The notes: a model not told the origin generated them from the letters alone. Numbered from the stretch's first letter, positions 52,879 to 61,587 are shown. The stretch is DNA of 64,000 nucleotides from Halalkalicoccus paucihalophilus (GCF_001593955.1 NZ_LTAZ01000001.1:62001-126000), one strand, 5' to 3'. Translations and numbers: made by a program.

Positions 52879-53190
52879 TCAGTTCCCGTCGGCGGCCAGT
52901 TCATCGGCCCCGATCTCCTCGGCGAGATAGGCCGCGCCGCGCTCGGCCAACCGATACTCGTCGGGCCCACCCGCGAGCAGGTCACGGATCGCGAGCTGCC
53001 GGCAGCGATCGGCGACGTACTCCTCGCTCTTTTCGAGGTTGGCAGCGATCTCGGCGGGCGTCGCCGCCCCGCCTCCCTCGAGCAGGGCCATGATCCGCTC
53101 GTCGGTGTGGGTCATCCAGTCGATCCGCAGGCGAGCCTCCTGTTCCCTGAACCCGCCGCGCAACAGCCGCGAGAGGAGTCCGTCGCTCAT
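52879..53190 (-). CDS. Winged-helix DNA-binding protein (PhiH1 repressor-like)
   Basis: This 103-residue wHTH protein has WMTHTDERIMALLEGGGAATPAEIAANLEKSEEYVADRCRQLAIRDLLAGGPDEYRLAERGAAYL, with a clear helix-turn-helix (ATPAEIAANLEKSEEYVADRC) and wing. It resembles the phage PhiH1 repressor-like/MarR-like proteins common in haloarchaeal genomes. There is no metal-binding or effector domain. It is a single gene between tRNA-Tyr and an M24 peptidase gene. No other phage genes or att-like repeats are visible, so a prophage origin is not supported here. Confidence 0.8.
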   Translation of the reverse strand: MSDGLLSRLLRGGFREQEARLRIDWMTHTDERIMALLEGGGAATPAEIAANLEKSEEYVADRCRQLAIRDLLAGGPDEYRLAERGAAYLAEEIGADELAADGN

Positions 53191-53276
53191 ACCCGCCCTT
53201 CGGGCGCGTCGGTATTAGTCCCGCCGCTCCGAGCGGTTCGGGACGCTTAAGCGACGACCCACCGTCAGCCAGTGGC

Positions 53277-54476
53277 ATGGCGACACGCCTTCCCGACGAG
53301 GAATTCGACGCGCGACTCGAAACCGTCCGCGAGCGGATCGCCGACGGCGAACACGACGCAGGCGTCTGGTTCGACGCGACCAGCATCGAGTATCTCACCG
53401 GTTTCGCCCATATCCAGACCGAACGCCCGGTGGTCCTCGGCGTGACCGCCGAGCGCTGTGAACTGGTCGTGCCCCGACTGGAGGTCGAGCGGGTCGAGGG
53501 AAACCCGCGGATCGACCGTCTCCACAGCTACTTCGACTACCCCGGCGGGAAGCCGATCGAAACCGCAGCGGAGATGCTACAGGGGATGGGAGCCGAGTCG
53601 GTACTGGCGGACGCAGACGGCGCGCCCGGCGTCATGGGCTACGAGGGCCCTTCGCTCTCGAAGTTCGTGGAGGTCGAACGCCAGTCGTGGGTCCCGCGGA
53701 TGCGCTGGGAGAAGTCGGCGGCCGAGATCGAGCTGATCCGTGAGTCCGCGAAATGGGCGACCCTCGGACACCGGTACCTCGCGGACTTCACCGAGCCCGG
53801 TTCCCACCCCGCAACCGTGAGTCAGCGCGCCTCGATGGAGGCCTCTAGAGCCATGCTCGACACCCTCGGGGACCGGTTCGTCGAACGGGTGCGCGCGAGC
53901 GGGCCCGTCCATGCAGGCTACATCAGCGCCCACGAGACCGCCCTACCCCACGGCCACACGCCCAACCAACGCCTGCGGGAGGGCGACGTCCTCATCACGG
54001 GCGCGAGCGCGAACGTCGACGGGTATCACTCCGAACTCGAACGGACGATGTTCGTCGGGGACTATACGGACGAACAAGCCCACTACTTCGAGTTGATGCT
54101 CGAAGCTCAGACCATCGCCATCGAGGCGCTCGGGCCGGGCGTCCCCCTCGCCGACGTGGACGAAACAGTCCACAGCTACTTCGAAGAACAGGGGATCGCC
54201 GACCTCGCCCGACACCACGTCGGACACAACATCGGCCTCGGAGGACACGAGCCGCCGTACATCGACCGCGGGTGGTCGGAACACTGCGAGGACGAGAGAA
54301 CGAAGAATGACGAAGCGGATGCCGTGATGCGACCGGGACACGTCTATACGATCGAGCCGGGGATCTACACCGAGACGGAAGGATATCGCCACTCGGATAC
54401 GATCGCGATCACCGACGAAGGCGTCGAACCCCTCACCTACTTCCCGCGCGAGCTGGAGGCGAACGTGATCCGCTGA
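53277..54476 (+). CDS. M24-family Xaa-Pro peptidase
   Basis: This 399-residue member of the M24 family has a creatinase-like N-domain (about 1-140, with VWFDATSIEYLTGFAH). The catalytic domain shows substitutions relative to 26505-27584: LITGASANVDGYHSELERTMFVG (Asp/Glu ligand region), HHVGHNIGLGGHEPPYID (His), YTIEPGIYTE (Glu), but YRHSDTIAIT replaces the second Glu-bearing RIED with HSDT. That suggests altered metal chemistry or a different substrate. It precedes the cobalamin operon by 38 bp and could be read through. Confidence 0.87.
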   Translation: MATRLPDEEFDARLETVRERIADGEHDAGVWFDATSIEYLTGFAHIQTERPVVLGVTAERCELVVPRLEVERVEGNPRIDRLHSYFDYPGGKPIETAAEMLQGMGAESVLADADGAPGVMGYEGPSLSKFVEVERQSWVPRMRWEKSAAEIELIRESAKWATLGHRYLADFTEPGSHPATVSQRASMEASRAMLDTLGDRFVERVRASGPVHAGYISAHETALPHGHTPNQRLREGDVLITGASANVDGYHSELERTMFVGDYTDEQAHYFELMLEAQTIAIEALGPGVPLADVDETVHSYFEEQGIADLARHHVGHNIGLGGHEPPYIDRGWSEHCEDERTKNDEADAVMRPGHVYTIEPGIYTETEGYRHSDTIAITDEGVEPLTYFPRELEANVIR

Positions 54477-54514
54477 CCGAGCGATTCAAGTCCACTTTCC
54501 TCGATCACACCTAC

Positions 54515-55129
54515 GTGGCAGTCTCGTTCGACCTCTTCGGTACGCTCGTCCGTGTGACGAACCCCACGGATCCACCACGAGCGATCGCGACGGAGCTCGA
54601 AGCCCGCGGCGTGGCCGTTCCCGAGGACTGGGACGACGCCTACCGCACACCCCATATCGACGCGCCCGAGGGCGCCGAGGTGCCGCTTCCCGCCCACGTC
54701 GCGCGGGCGCTGTCCTCGTGTGGGGTCGCGGTCCCGGAGAACGCGGCCCGGAGAGCCGTGATCGCGGCGTTCGATCCCGACGTCGAGCGCCGGGAGGGCG
54801 CTGGTGAGGCGATCGCGGCGGCCCGTGAGTCAGGTCCCGTCGGTCTCCTCTCGAACTGCAGCGTGCCCGAACTCGTTTCCCGAACCCTGATCCGTGCGGA
54901 CCTGCGCGGGGAGTTCGACGCGGTCGTGACGAGCGTGGGCTGTGGCTGGCGAAAACCACACCCGAAGGCGTTCGAGGCGATCGCCGCCGATCTGGGAGTC
55001 CCGGTCGGGGAGCTCACACACGTCGGGGATTCGCCGGAAGACGGCGGGATCGACACCTGTGGCGGACGCGCGCTCGTTCTCGACGGGATAACGCTCGACG
55101 AGGTGCCCGAACTCCTCGGGAGGCGATGA
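54515..55129 (+). CDS. HAD-superfamily phosphatase at the head of the cobalamin operon
   Basis: This 204-residue HAD hydrolase has motif I SFDLFGTLV (nucleophile Asp; Asp+2 is Phe, as in many FGTL-type HADs), motif II GLLSNCSVPEL and motifs III/IV GWRKPHPKAFEAIA and HVGDSPEDGGIDTCGG. It starts with GTG 54515; GATTCAAGTC about 25-30 bp upstream is a possible TATA element. Its stop overlaps cbiB (ATGA), so it is coupled to the corrinoid genes. The operon lacks a recognisable CobC or CobZ, so this protein is a candidate for the missing alpha-ribazole(-phosphate) or cobalamin-5'-phosphate phosphatase. That role is an inference. Confidence 0.82.
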   Translation: MAVSFDLFGTLVRVTNPTDPPRAIATELEARGVAVPEDWDDAYRTPHIDAPEGAEVPLPAHVARALSSCGVAVPENAARRAVIAAFDPDVERREGAGEAIAAARESGPVGLLSNCSVPELVSRTLIRADLRGEFDAVVTSVGCGWRKPHPKAFEAIAADLGVPVGELTHVGDSPEDGGIDTCGGRALVLDGITLDEVPELLGRR

Positions 55130-56025
55130 GCCTCACGCTCGCGACGCTCGCGCTCGCGGTGGGCCTCGAACTAGCATGGGGGGAGCCGCCCGCGAGGGCC
55201 CACCCGGTGGCGTGGTTCGGAAGGGCGATCGAGCGAGTCGACCGCGAGTGGGCCCACCCCCGAGCAGTGGGGCTAGCCAGCGCCCTCGTTCTCCCCGCGC
55301 TCGCGGCGGGCGCGGTCGTGGGAGTCGTTTCGCTCGCCGCCCCCCTCGATCCCTTCCTGGGGGTCGTCGCCGCCGGGCTCGCGCTGTTCGTCTCGACGAG
55401 CCTGCGGATGTTACTGGATGTCGCCCGCGACGTGATCGCCGAGAGCGAGCGCGACCTCGCGGAGGCACGCGAGTCAGTGCGGGCGCTCGCCGGGCGCAGC
55501 GCTGCGGAGCTCTCGGCGGGCGAACTCCGCAGCGCCGCCACGGAAAGCGCCGCGGAAAACCTCGCCGACGGACTGGTGGCACCCCTTTCCGCGTTCGCCC
55601 TTCTTTCGCCGTTCTCGCTGTCGCTCGCGGCTGGCGGGGCGGCGTGGGTCAAGGCGGTCAACACGCTCGATTCGATGCTCGGCTACCCGGAGAAATCGCA
55701 TGGAACCGCGAGCGCCCGCCTCGACGACTGCGTCATGTGGCTTCCTGCACGGGCGAGTGCCGTCCTGATCGCGCTCGCCGGAGCGAACCCGGGTGCACTC
55801 CTCCGAGCACGCGAGTGGGCGCGCGCGCCGCCCTCGCCGAACTCCGGATGGCCGATGGCGACGCTCGCGGCGGTGCTTGGCGTGCGTCTCGAAAAACCCG
55901 GCGTCTACGTCCTGAACCCTGCTCGGGAGCTCCCAACTGTAAGCGAAGCCCGGCGAGGAGTCAGGGTCGTCGCGCTCGCGGGGGCGCTCGCCTACCTGCT
56001 TTCGGGGGTGTTCGTGTGGTCGTAG
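55126..56025 (+). CDS. cbiB: Adenosylcobinamide-phosphate synthase CbiB
   Basis: This 299-residue membrane protein condenses adenosylcobyric acid with (R)-1-amino-2-propanol phosphate. The family motifs are GEPPARAHPVAWFGRAIER, the ATES-AAENLADGLVAPL block (here AATESAAENLADGLVAP), AWVKAVNTLDSMLGYPEKSHGTASARLDD and WPMATLAAVLGVRLEK, with four to five TM helices. It overlaps the HAD stop by 4 bp and the cobS start by 10 bp, so the genes are translated as a chain. It needs aminopropanol phosphate from CobD, encoded four genes downstream. Confidence 0.94.
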   Translation: MSLTLATLALAVGLELAWGEPPARAHPVAWFGRAIERVDREWAHPRAVGLASALVLPALAAGAVVGVVSLAAPLDPFLGVVAAGLALFVSTSLRMLLDVARDVIAESERDLAEARESVRALAGRSAAELSAGELRSAATESAAENLADGLVAPLSAFALLSPFSLSLAAGGAAWVKAVNTLDSMLGYPEKSHGTASARLDDCVMWLPARASAVLIALAGANPGALLRAREWARAPPSPNSGWPMATLAAVLGVRLEKPGVYVLNPARELPTVSEARRGVRVVALAGALAYLLSGVFVWS

Positions 56026-56750
56026 CCGCACTGCGGGGAGCGCTTGGCTTCCTCACTCGCTTGCCAATCGGCCACGAGAAGGGGGCGTGGGAGGCCTTTC
56101 GCCGGACGCCGGCGGCCTTCCCGCTCGCGGGCTACTCCATCGGAGCGCTGCTCGCGGTCCCGTTCGTGCTCCCGATTCCGGAGCCGACCACAACGTTCGC
56201 CTTCATCCTCACGGTATACCTCCTCACCGGGGTCAACCACGCCGACGGCGTCGCGGATCTGGGCGATGCGGCGGTCGTCCACGGCGACCGGGAAAAACGC
56301 CGCGAGGTCATGCGCGATACCACCACCGGCGTCGGCGCAACCCTCGCGCTCGGCGTCGTCCTCGCGGGACTGGCGCTTGCGGGACTGGCGCTCGCGGCGC
56401 TACCGGTCGTCGCGGCCGCCGGGATCGTGATCGCCGCCGAGGTCGGCGCGAAGTTCGGGATGGCCCTCCTGATCTGTCTCGGCGACCCCGCCCACGAGGG
56501 GATGGGTTCACAGTTCGTCGGTCAAGGGCAGCGGGCGCTCGCCGGTCCCCTCGCCGCGATCCTGCCCGTGGCGGTCCTCTCGACCCCGGCGCTCGTGGCC
56601 GTCGCGGGCGCGGCGCTGTCGGCCGCGGTGGTGGGTCGGTGGGCGACCCGCCGACTGGGCGGGGTAAGCGGCGACGTGCTGGGTACGGCGAACGAACTCG
56701 GGCGCGTCCTCGCGCTGCATGCGGGGGTGGTCGTGTGGACGCTCTCCTGA
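56016..56750 (+). CDS. cobS: Adenosylcobinamide-GDP ribazoletransferase CobS
   Basis: This 244-residue, largely membrane-embedded enzyme joins adenosylcobinamide-GDP to alpha-ribazole or its phosphate, closing the nucleotide loop. Signature blocks are ALRGALGFLTRLPIG, TGVNHADGVADLGDAAVVHGDREKRREVMRDTTTGVGATL (DGxxD metal site), and VGRWATRRLGGVSGDVLGTANELGRVLAL near the end. It starts with GTG 56016, overlapping cbiB by 10 bp, and its 3' end overlaps cobY by 16 bp. Archaea use CobS with CobY in place of bacterial CobU. Confidence 0.94.
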   Translation: MVVAALRGALGFLTRLPIGHEKGAWEAFRRTPAAFPLAGYSIGALLAVPFVLPIPEPTTTFAFILTVYLLTGVNHADGVADLGDAAVVHGDREKRREVMRDTTTGVGATLALGVVLAGLALAGLALAALPVVAAAGIVIAAEVGAKFGMALLICLGDPAHEGMGSQFVGQGQRALAGPLAAILPVAVLSTPALVAVAGAALSAAVVGRWATRRLGGVSGDVLGTANELGRVLALHAGVVVWTLS

Positions 56751-57295
56751 TGTGTGGCGGACGGGGCACTCGTCTCGGTATGGGCGAGAAACCGCTGGTC
56801 GAAGTCGGCGGGGAACCGATGGTCGATCGGGTATTGGCGGCGATTTCGCCCGTCGCCGACACCGTCCACGCCACCCCCTCACCGCACACCCCCGAAACGC
56901 GGGCGCATCTCGAAGGACGGGTTCCGATCGTCGAGACGCCCGGAGAGGGCTACGTTTCCGACCTCTCGGTGGCGCTCTCCCGTGTAGAACGACCCGTCTT
57001 GACTGTGACCGCGGATCTCCCGCTCGTCCGGGCGGCGGACGTTCGGGCCGCACTCGAAGGAGACGAGAACGGATCGCTCACGGTCTGTGTCCCCGTCGAT
57101 CGAAAACGGGAACTCGGGCTCAGCGTCGGGACGCGTTTCGAGCACGACGGTCGGCAGGTCGCGCCGACGGGCCTGAACGTCGTCGGGGACGGCCCGGATT
57201 CGGTTCGGGTGCTCGATCGGATCGGGCTCGCGGTCAACGTCAACACGTACGAGGACTTGGAAGTCGCTTCGTCTGTCATTTCCGAACGCTTCTAA
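56735..57295 (+). CDS. cobY: GTP:adenosylcobinamide-phosphate guanylyltransferase CobY
   Basis: The 186-residue archaeal non-orthologous replacement of CobU activates adenosylcobinamide phosphate with GTP. It has the nucleotidyltransferase start DALLMCGGRGTRLGMGEKPLVEVGGEPMV, VLTVTADLPLVRAADV and a C-terminal LAVNVNTYEDLEVA region typical of CobY. GTG 56735 is the start and overlaps cobS by 16 bp. The product is consumed by CobS, encoded just upstream. There is no kinase motif, as expected, because archaea use CbiZ-dependent salvage to the phosphate level. Confidence 0.93.
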   Translation: MDALLMCGGRGTRLGMGEKPLVEVGGEPMVDRVLAAISPVADTVHATPSPHTPETRAHLEGRVPIVETPGEGYVSDLSVALSRVERPVLTVTADLPLVRAADVRAALEGDENGSLTVCVPVDRKRELGLSVGTRFEHDGRQVAPTGLNVVGDGPDSVRVLDRIGLAVNVNTYEDLEVASSVISERF

Positions 57296-57317
57296 CGCTC
57301 CTCGATCATGGGAAGGT

Positions 57318-58328
57318 ATGAAGCCAGACGCGACGGAGAGGGTCGGACGCGTTCCACACGGGGGGTGTTCCGACCCGGGGATAACGGACTTCAGCGCGAA
57401 CGTCAACCCGCAGACGCCGCCGGGGATCGCTGGCGTCTACGAGGGGGCGCTCATGCAGTCGAAACGCTACCCGGCAGACGACTACTGCGAGTACCGGACC
57501 GCCGCGGGCGAGTACGTCGGCTGTCCACCCGAGGAGATCCTGCCGACACCGGGCGGGCTGGCCGGACTCCGACTCGCGCTCGCGACGACCGTCTCCTGTG
57601 GGGACTCGGTGCTCGTGCCGTCGCCGAGTTTCGGCGAGTACGCCCGCGAGGTCGAACTCCAGGGCGCGGAGGTCGAATACGTCCCCCACGACGAGATCTG
57701 TGAGAGCGACCCGACCGACCACGCGGTGGCGATCGTCTGCAACCCGAACAACCCCACCGGGACGGTCTACGAGTCGGGCGATATGCTCGAGTTCCTCGAC
57801 CGGTGTCGGGAGGGTGACACCGCGTTGCTCGTCGACGAGGCCTTCTTCGGCTTTACCGACCGGCCCTCGATGGCGGGCCAGCGTGGGGTGATCGTCGTCC
57901 GGTCGCTCACGAAACTCTTCGGGCTACCGGGCCTCCGTGCGGGGTTTCTGGTCGCGAACGGCGAGCACCGCGAGCGCCTCGAAAACGCCCGGCGGGCGTG
58001 GAACCTCTCGACGCCGGCGGCGGCGGTCGGGTCCCACTGCATGGGTCAACGCGAGTTCGTCCGAGAGACCCGCCGGCGGGTGCGGACCGAACGCGAGCGG
58101 ATGGTCGCGGCCCTCGACGGCGAGTACGAGGTCGCCCCCTCCGAGGCCCCGTTCCTCCTGCTCGACGTGGGCGAGCGCCCGGTCGACCGGGTGATCGACC
58201 GCGTCGAACTGGAGGACCTGACGGTCCGGGACGCCCGAACCTTCCGGGGACTCGATTCGCACGTCAGGGTCGCGATCCGCCGGCCCAGGGAGAACAACCG
58301 GCTGCTCGACGCGCTGTTGGATGTTTGA
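57318..58328 (+). CDS. cobD: L-threonine-phosphate decarboxylase CobD (PLP-dependent)
   Basis: This 336-residue fold-type I PLP enzyme of the HisC-like group has ITDFSANVNPQTPPG, PTPGGLAGLRLAL, VCNPNNPTGTVYE, LVDEAFFGFTD, Schiff-base lysine in VVRSLTKLFGLPGLRAGFL and a C-terminal HVRVAIRRPREN arginine. In cobalamin operons this subgroup decarboxylates threonine-3-phosphate to (R)-1-amino-2-propanol phosphate, the CbiB substrate. Histidinol-phosphate aminotransferase is the look-alike alternative, but operon context decides. It overlaps cbiZ by 8 bp. Confidence 0.9.
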   Translation: MKPDATERVGRVPHGGCSDPGITDFSANVNPQTPPGIAGVYEGALMQSKRYPADDYCEYRTAAGEYVGCPPEEILPTPGGLAGLRLALATTVSCGDSVLVPSPSFGEYAREVELQGAEVEYVPHDEICESDPTDHAVAIVCNPNNPTGTVYESGDMLEFLDRCREGDTALLVDEAFFGFTDRPSMAGQRGVIVVRSLTKLFGLPGLRAGFLVANGEHRERLENARRAWNLSTPAAAVGSHCMGQREFVRETRRRVRTERERMVAALDGEYEVAPSEAPFLLLDVGERPVDRVIDRVELEDLTVRDARTFRGLDSHVRVAIRRPRENNRLLDALLDV

Positions 58329-59058
58329 GACGCAGGTTCGTGAGGATGTCCTGCGGGTCGAACGCGAGGGGACCCGGTGGCTGAGTACGGGCTGGAACGG
58401 CGGTCCCTCCGAGGGCGCGGTGGCGTACAACGTCTCGGTGCCCGAAGGGTGGGGCGAAACCGACCTCACGAGCTACGTCGCCGCCCGATGCGAGCGCGCT
58501 GATTTCGAGCGATCGGGTCCGACGCTGCTGACCGGCGTCGACCTCGAACACGCCCGCCGCGCGCGCTACGGGCCCGTCGAGGCGATCGCCACTGCGGGCG
58601 TCTCGAACCCGGCGGCTTTGCCGATGGATCCCTCCGGAGAGGCGAGCGTGCCCGCCGGACGAGGGGTGCACGCGGGCACGGTCAACGTGATCGTCGGGAC
58701 GACCCGCGCCTGCGAGGTGGGCGCACTCGCGAACCTGCTTGCCGTGGTTGCGGAGGCCAAAGCCGCGACGCTACTGGCGAAAACGGGCGTGCCGGGGACG
58801 ACCACCGACGCGGTGATCGCCGCCTGCGATCCGACGGGCGATCCCGTGGAATTCACCGGCAGCGCCACGCCGGTGGGCGCCGCGGCCCGCGCCTGCGTGC
58901 GCGAGGCGGTGGCCGCGAGCCTCGACTCGCGGTATTCCGACGGGGAGCCGCCCACCCTCACCGAGGCCGAGTACGGGATCGAGACGACCGAACGCGCCGC
59001 GGTCAGTCGGATCGACCCCGAGCGCACGGACCGAACCGGAGAAGTGGACTCGCGATAA
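58321..59058 (+). CDS. cbiZ: Adenosylcobinamide amidohydrolase CbiZ
   Basis: This 245-residue protein of the archaeal salvage family hydrolyses adenosylcobinamide to adenosylcobyric acid and aminopropanol, so that CbiB can rebuild it. Motifs are RWLSTGWNGG, YNVSVPEGWGE, TGVDLEHARRARYG, IATAGVSNPAALP, GTVNVIVGTTRACEVGALANLLAVVAEAKAATL and GTTTDAVIAAC. Length and blocks agree with archaeal CbiZ. It shows that the organism salvages external cobinamide. The gene is coupled to cobD by an 8-bp overlap and followed after 9 bp by the adenosyltransferase gene. Confidence 0.93.
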   Translation: MFETQVREDVLRVEREGTRWLSTGWNGGPSEGAVAYNVSVPEGWGETDLTSYVAARCERADFERSGPTLLTGVDLEHARRARYGPVEAIATAGVSNPAALPMDPSGEASVPAGRGVHAGTVNVIVGTTRACEVGALANLLAVVAEAKAATLLAKTGVPGTTTDAVIAACDPTGDPVEFTGSATPVGAAARACVREAVAASLDSRYSDGEPPTLTEAEYGIETTERAAVSRIDPERTDRTGEVDSR

Positions 59059-59067
59059 CACGCGGGT

Positions 59068-59739
59068 ATGAGCGAACCCCACGAGAACACGCCCGGCAGA
59101 GGAAAGACACCGAAAGCCCGCGAGATCGAGCCGAGCGCACCCGACGAGTTCGGGCGCGTGCAGTGTTGGTGGGGCGACGGCAAGGGTAAAACGACGGCGG
59201 CGATGGGGATGGGCTTTCGTGCCGCCGGCCACGGCTTTCGCGTGCATATGCTCCAGTTCATGAAGGGCGGGGCCGCGAGCGTTGAGGACGTCCGCGGGGA
59301 GTACAACGCGATCCGGGCGATGCCGGGATTCAGCTACGAGAACGCGGGCCACTACGGCTGGCACGGTATGCGCGACGGCAGCGAGGACACGGATCACGAG
59401 AGCGAGGCCGACGCCGGGTTCGAGCGGGCCCGCGAACTCGTCGAGGCGGCGCGGGCGGTCGACCTCACGGAGCCGCTCGACCTCGACGGTGACCCCGAGG
59501 CGGGAATGCACATGCTGCTCCTCGACGAGGTCGTCTACGCCGCCAACAGGGAGCTGGTCGATCCCGACGAGCTCGTCAAGTTGATCGAAACCAAACCGGA
59601 CAACCTCGAACTCGTTCTGACGGGAGGTCACGAGAAGCCCGAGTACCTCTACGACGGTGCGGACCTCGTGACGCACGTCCGCAAGGAGAAACACCAGTTC
59701 GAGGAGGGACAGCGCGCCCGGAAGGGCACCGAGTACTGA
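59068..59739 (+). CDS. cobA: Cob(I)alamin/cob(I)yrinate adenosyltransferase (CobA/CobO)
   Basis: This 223-residue protein has the P-loop CWWGDGKGKTTAAMGMGFRAAGHG, VHMLQFMKGG and LLLDEVVYAANRELVDPDELV, typical of the CobA/CobO/BtuR family, which attaches the 5'-deoxyadenosyl group from ATP to the corrinoid cobalt. The ~35-residue N-terminal extension is usual for these enzymes. It has a VLTGGHEKPEYLYDGADLVTHVRKEKH C-terminus. It directly precedes cbiP with no gap, so it belongs to the operon's upper part, where corrinoids are adenosylated before salvage. Confidence 0.93.
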   Translation: MSEPHENTPGRGKTPKAREIEPSAPDEFGRVQCWWGDGKGKTTAAMGMGFRAAGHGFRVHMLQFMKGGAASVEDVRGEYNAIRAMPGFSYENAGHYGWHGMRDGSEDTDHESEADAGFERARELVEAARAVDLTEPLDLDGDPEAGMHMLLLDEVVYAANRELVDPDELVKLIETKPDNLELVLTGGHEKPEYLYDGADLVTHVRKEKHQFEEGQRARKGTEY

Positions 59740-61284
59740 ATGGCCCGAACCCTGCTGGTCGCGGGTACGGCGAGCCACGTCGGCAAGAGCACGGTCGCGG
59801 CGGGGCTGTGTCGGGCGCTCTGGGACCGTGGGGTCCGGGTCGCGCCGTTCAAGGCCCAGAACATGTCGAACAACGCGCGGGCGGTCCCGCGGGCGACCGA
59901 GCCCACCGAGTTCGGCGAGATCGGCGTCTCCCAGTACGTCCAGGCGCGGGCCGCTCGTGTGGAGGCCACCACGGACATGAACCCCGTACTCCTCAAACCA
60001 CGGGGCGACGGCGAGAGCCAGTTGGTGATCGACGGCGAGGCGGTGGAAAACGTCGGGGCAGGGGAGTACTACGAGAACGGCTGGGAGCGCGCCCGCGAGG
60101 CCGCCCGCGCCGCCCACGCACGCCTCGCCGCCGAATACGACGTGATAATCGCCGAGGGCGCGGGCTCCATCGCGGAGATCAACTTCTCGGATCGGGATCT
60201 GGCGAACGTCGAGACCGCCCGCTTTGCCGACCGGGTCGCGCCGGAAGGACGACCGGACGACCGAGCGACCGAGTCGCGAGACGCGGAGGTCCTGCTCCTC
60301 TGTGACATCGAGCGCGGCGGGGCCTTTGCGAGCCTCTACGGTACCCTCGAACTCATGCCCGAAGACTGTCGTGAACGGGTGGTCGGCGCGCTGATCACGA
60401 AGTTCCGCGGCGATCCCTCGCTCCTAGAGCCGGGGATCGACGAGATAGAGGAGCGAACGGGCGTCCCGATACTGGGGGTACTGCCCTACAACGACCCCGG
60501 TCTGCCTGCTGAAGACAGCGTCTCGCTTCCGGCAAGCGGGGAGACGGCTGTCTACGGCGACCCCTCAGGGGTGCGGATCGCCGTCCCCCACCTCTCGCGG
60601 ATCTCCAATTTCACCGACCTCGAACCGCTGGCGCGCGAACCGAGGGTCGGCGTCGCCTACGGCCCGCCCGAGACGGTCCTGAATGGAGCGGACGCGGTCG
60701 TCCTCCCCGGAACCAAAAACACCGTCGACGACCTCCGAGAACTCCACGAGGCGGACTTCGGCGACCGGCTCAACGAGTTCTCGGGGCCGGTCGTCGGCCT
60801 GTGTGGGGGCTATCAGATGCTCGGCGAGCGGATCACGAACGCCGCGATCGAGGGGACCGGCGACGAGGACGTGATCGAGGGGTTCGGCCTCCTGCCGGTC
60901 GAGACGCGTTTTTCCACGGAGAAACGCGTCGAGCGCGTCGAACGCGCCCTTCGGGGGGTCGGTCCGCTCGCGGGCGCGAGCGGTCGGGTAACCGGCTACG
61001 AGATCCACATGGGCGAGAGCCGACTCACTGGCCCCACGGAGCGACCGTTCGAGGGGGAGGGGGCCGCGGCCAACGGGGTGGTGGGAACCTACCTCCACGG
61101 TCTCTTCGAGAACCGGGTCGCGAGGGATGCGTTTCTGGATGGGACCTTCGAGGGCGCTGGACGCGAACGACCCGACTCCTCCGAACGGGCGACCCCCTTC
61201 GACCGGGCTGCGACGCTGGTGACCGATCACGTTTCCCTCGACGCGCTCGGGTTCGACCGACGGAACGTTCCGGATACGGGATGA
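59740..61284 (+). CDS. cbiP: Cobyric acid synthase CbiP (glutamine-hydrolysing)
   Basis: This 514-residue enzyme amidates the b, d, e and g side chains of adenosylcobyrinate a,c-diamide. The N-terminal dethiobiotin-synthetase-like ATPase has [35 protein letters not shown] and [16 protein letters not shown]. The C-terminal triad glutamine amidotransferase has [26 protein letters not shown] (nucleophilic Cys) and the YEIHMGE and [13 protein letters not shown] (His) blocks. It is the last gene of the HAD-cbiB-cobS-cobY-cobD-cbiZ-cobA-cbiP run, which links adenosylation and amidation to nucleotide-loop assembly. Confidence 0.96.
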   Translation: MARTLLVAGTASHVGKSTVAAGLCRALWDRGVRVAPFKAQNMSNNARAVPRATEPTEFGEIGVSQYVQARAARVEATTDMNPVLLKPRGDGESQLVIDGEAVENVGAGEYYENGWERAREAARAAHARLAAEYDVIIAEGAGSIAEINFSDRDLANVETARFADRVAPEGRPDDRATESRDAEVLLLCDIERGGAFASLYGTLELMPEDCRERVVGALITKFRGDPSLLEPGIDEIEERTGVPILGVLPYNDPGLPAEDSVSLPASGETAVYGDPSGVRIAVPHLSRISNFTDLEPLAREPRVGVAYGPPETVLNGADAVVLPGTKNTVDDLRELHEADFGDRLNEFSGPVVGLCGGYQMLGERITNAAIEGTGDEDVIEGFGLLPVETRFSTEKRVERVERALRGVGPLAGASGRVTGYEIHMGESRLTGPTERPFEGEGAAANGVVGTYLHGLFENRVARDAFLDGTFEGAGRERPDSSERATPFDRAATLVTDHVSLDALGFDRRNVPDTG

Positions 61285-61367
61285 TTCGGAGGCGCATTCC
61301 GTGTGTCAACGAATGGCACTAATGAAAACGAAACAACTAAAATACAGCCCGGTGTAAGAGGAGACGA

Positions 61368-61452
61368 GCCGAGGTAGCCTAGCCCGGCCAAGGCGGCAGA
61401 TTCGAAATCTGCTGTCCTTACGGACTCGAGAGTTCAAATCTCTCCCTCGGCG
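61368..61452 (+). tRNA. tRNA-Ser (CGA)
   Basis: This class II tRNA has acceptor GCCGAGG pairing with CCTCGGC, D arm AGCCTAGCCCGGCCAAGGC, anticodon arm GCAGATTCGAAATCTGC with anticodon CGA, a long variable arm TGTCCTTACGGACTC (stem TCC/GGA region) and T arm GAGAGTTCAAATCTCTC. Discriminator G is at 61452, typical of Ser. It reads UCG codons. CTAAAATACA at about 61338 is the TATA element. No intron. Confidence 0.95.
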
Positions 61453-61467
61453 TCATCCTTCGTCCGA

Positions 61468-61587
61468 TTATACACGGAGTCGCGACTCAGCGATCTCACG
61501 CCGAACAACGGTCCCGAACGGGATATCGGCGACGCCGGGAACCGTCACGTCCCTGAACCGTTTGGGACCGTTCCCTACTCCACTCAT
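61468..61587 (-). CDS. Possible 39-aa protein convergent with tRNA-Ser
   Basis: ATG 61587 to TAA 61468 on the minus strand encodes MSGVGNGPKRFRDVTVPGVADIPFGTVVRREIAESRLRV. The composition is protein-like (VTVPGVADIPFGTVV suggests beta strands) with native codon use. There is no TM, cysteine or known motif, and no clear TATA box 25-30 bp upstream. It occupies the otherwise empty 61453-61780 stretch; the remaining part holds the AT-rich promoter of the HalOD1 gene. Confidence 0.35.
   Translation of the reverse strand: MSGVGNGPKRFRDVTVPGVADIPFGTVVRREIAESRLRV

Noticed and set aside
52739-53190. Possible integration site: tRNA-Tyr next to a PhiH1-repressor-like gene
   Set aside because: No integrase, no second copy of the tRNA 3' end and no phage genes were seen in the following 8 kb, so a prophage or integrated element is not supported.
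61368-61452. tRNA-Ser as an attachment site
   Set aside because: No direct repeat of the tRNA 3' end and no integrase or mobile genes nearby; both sides are core genes.
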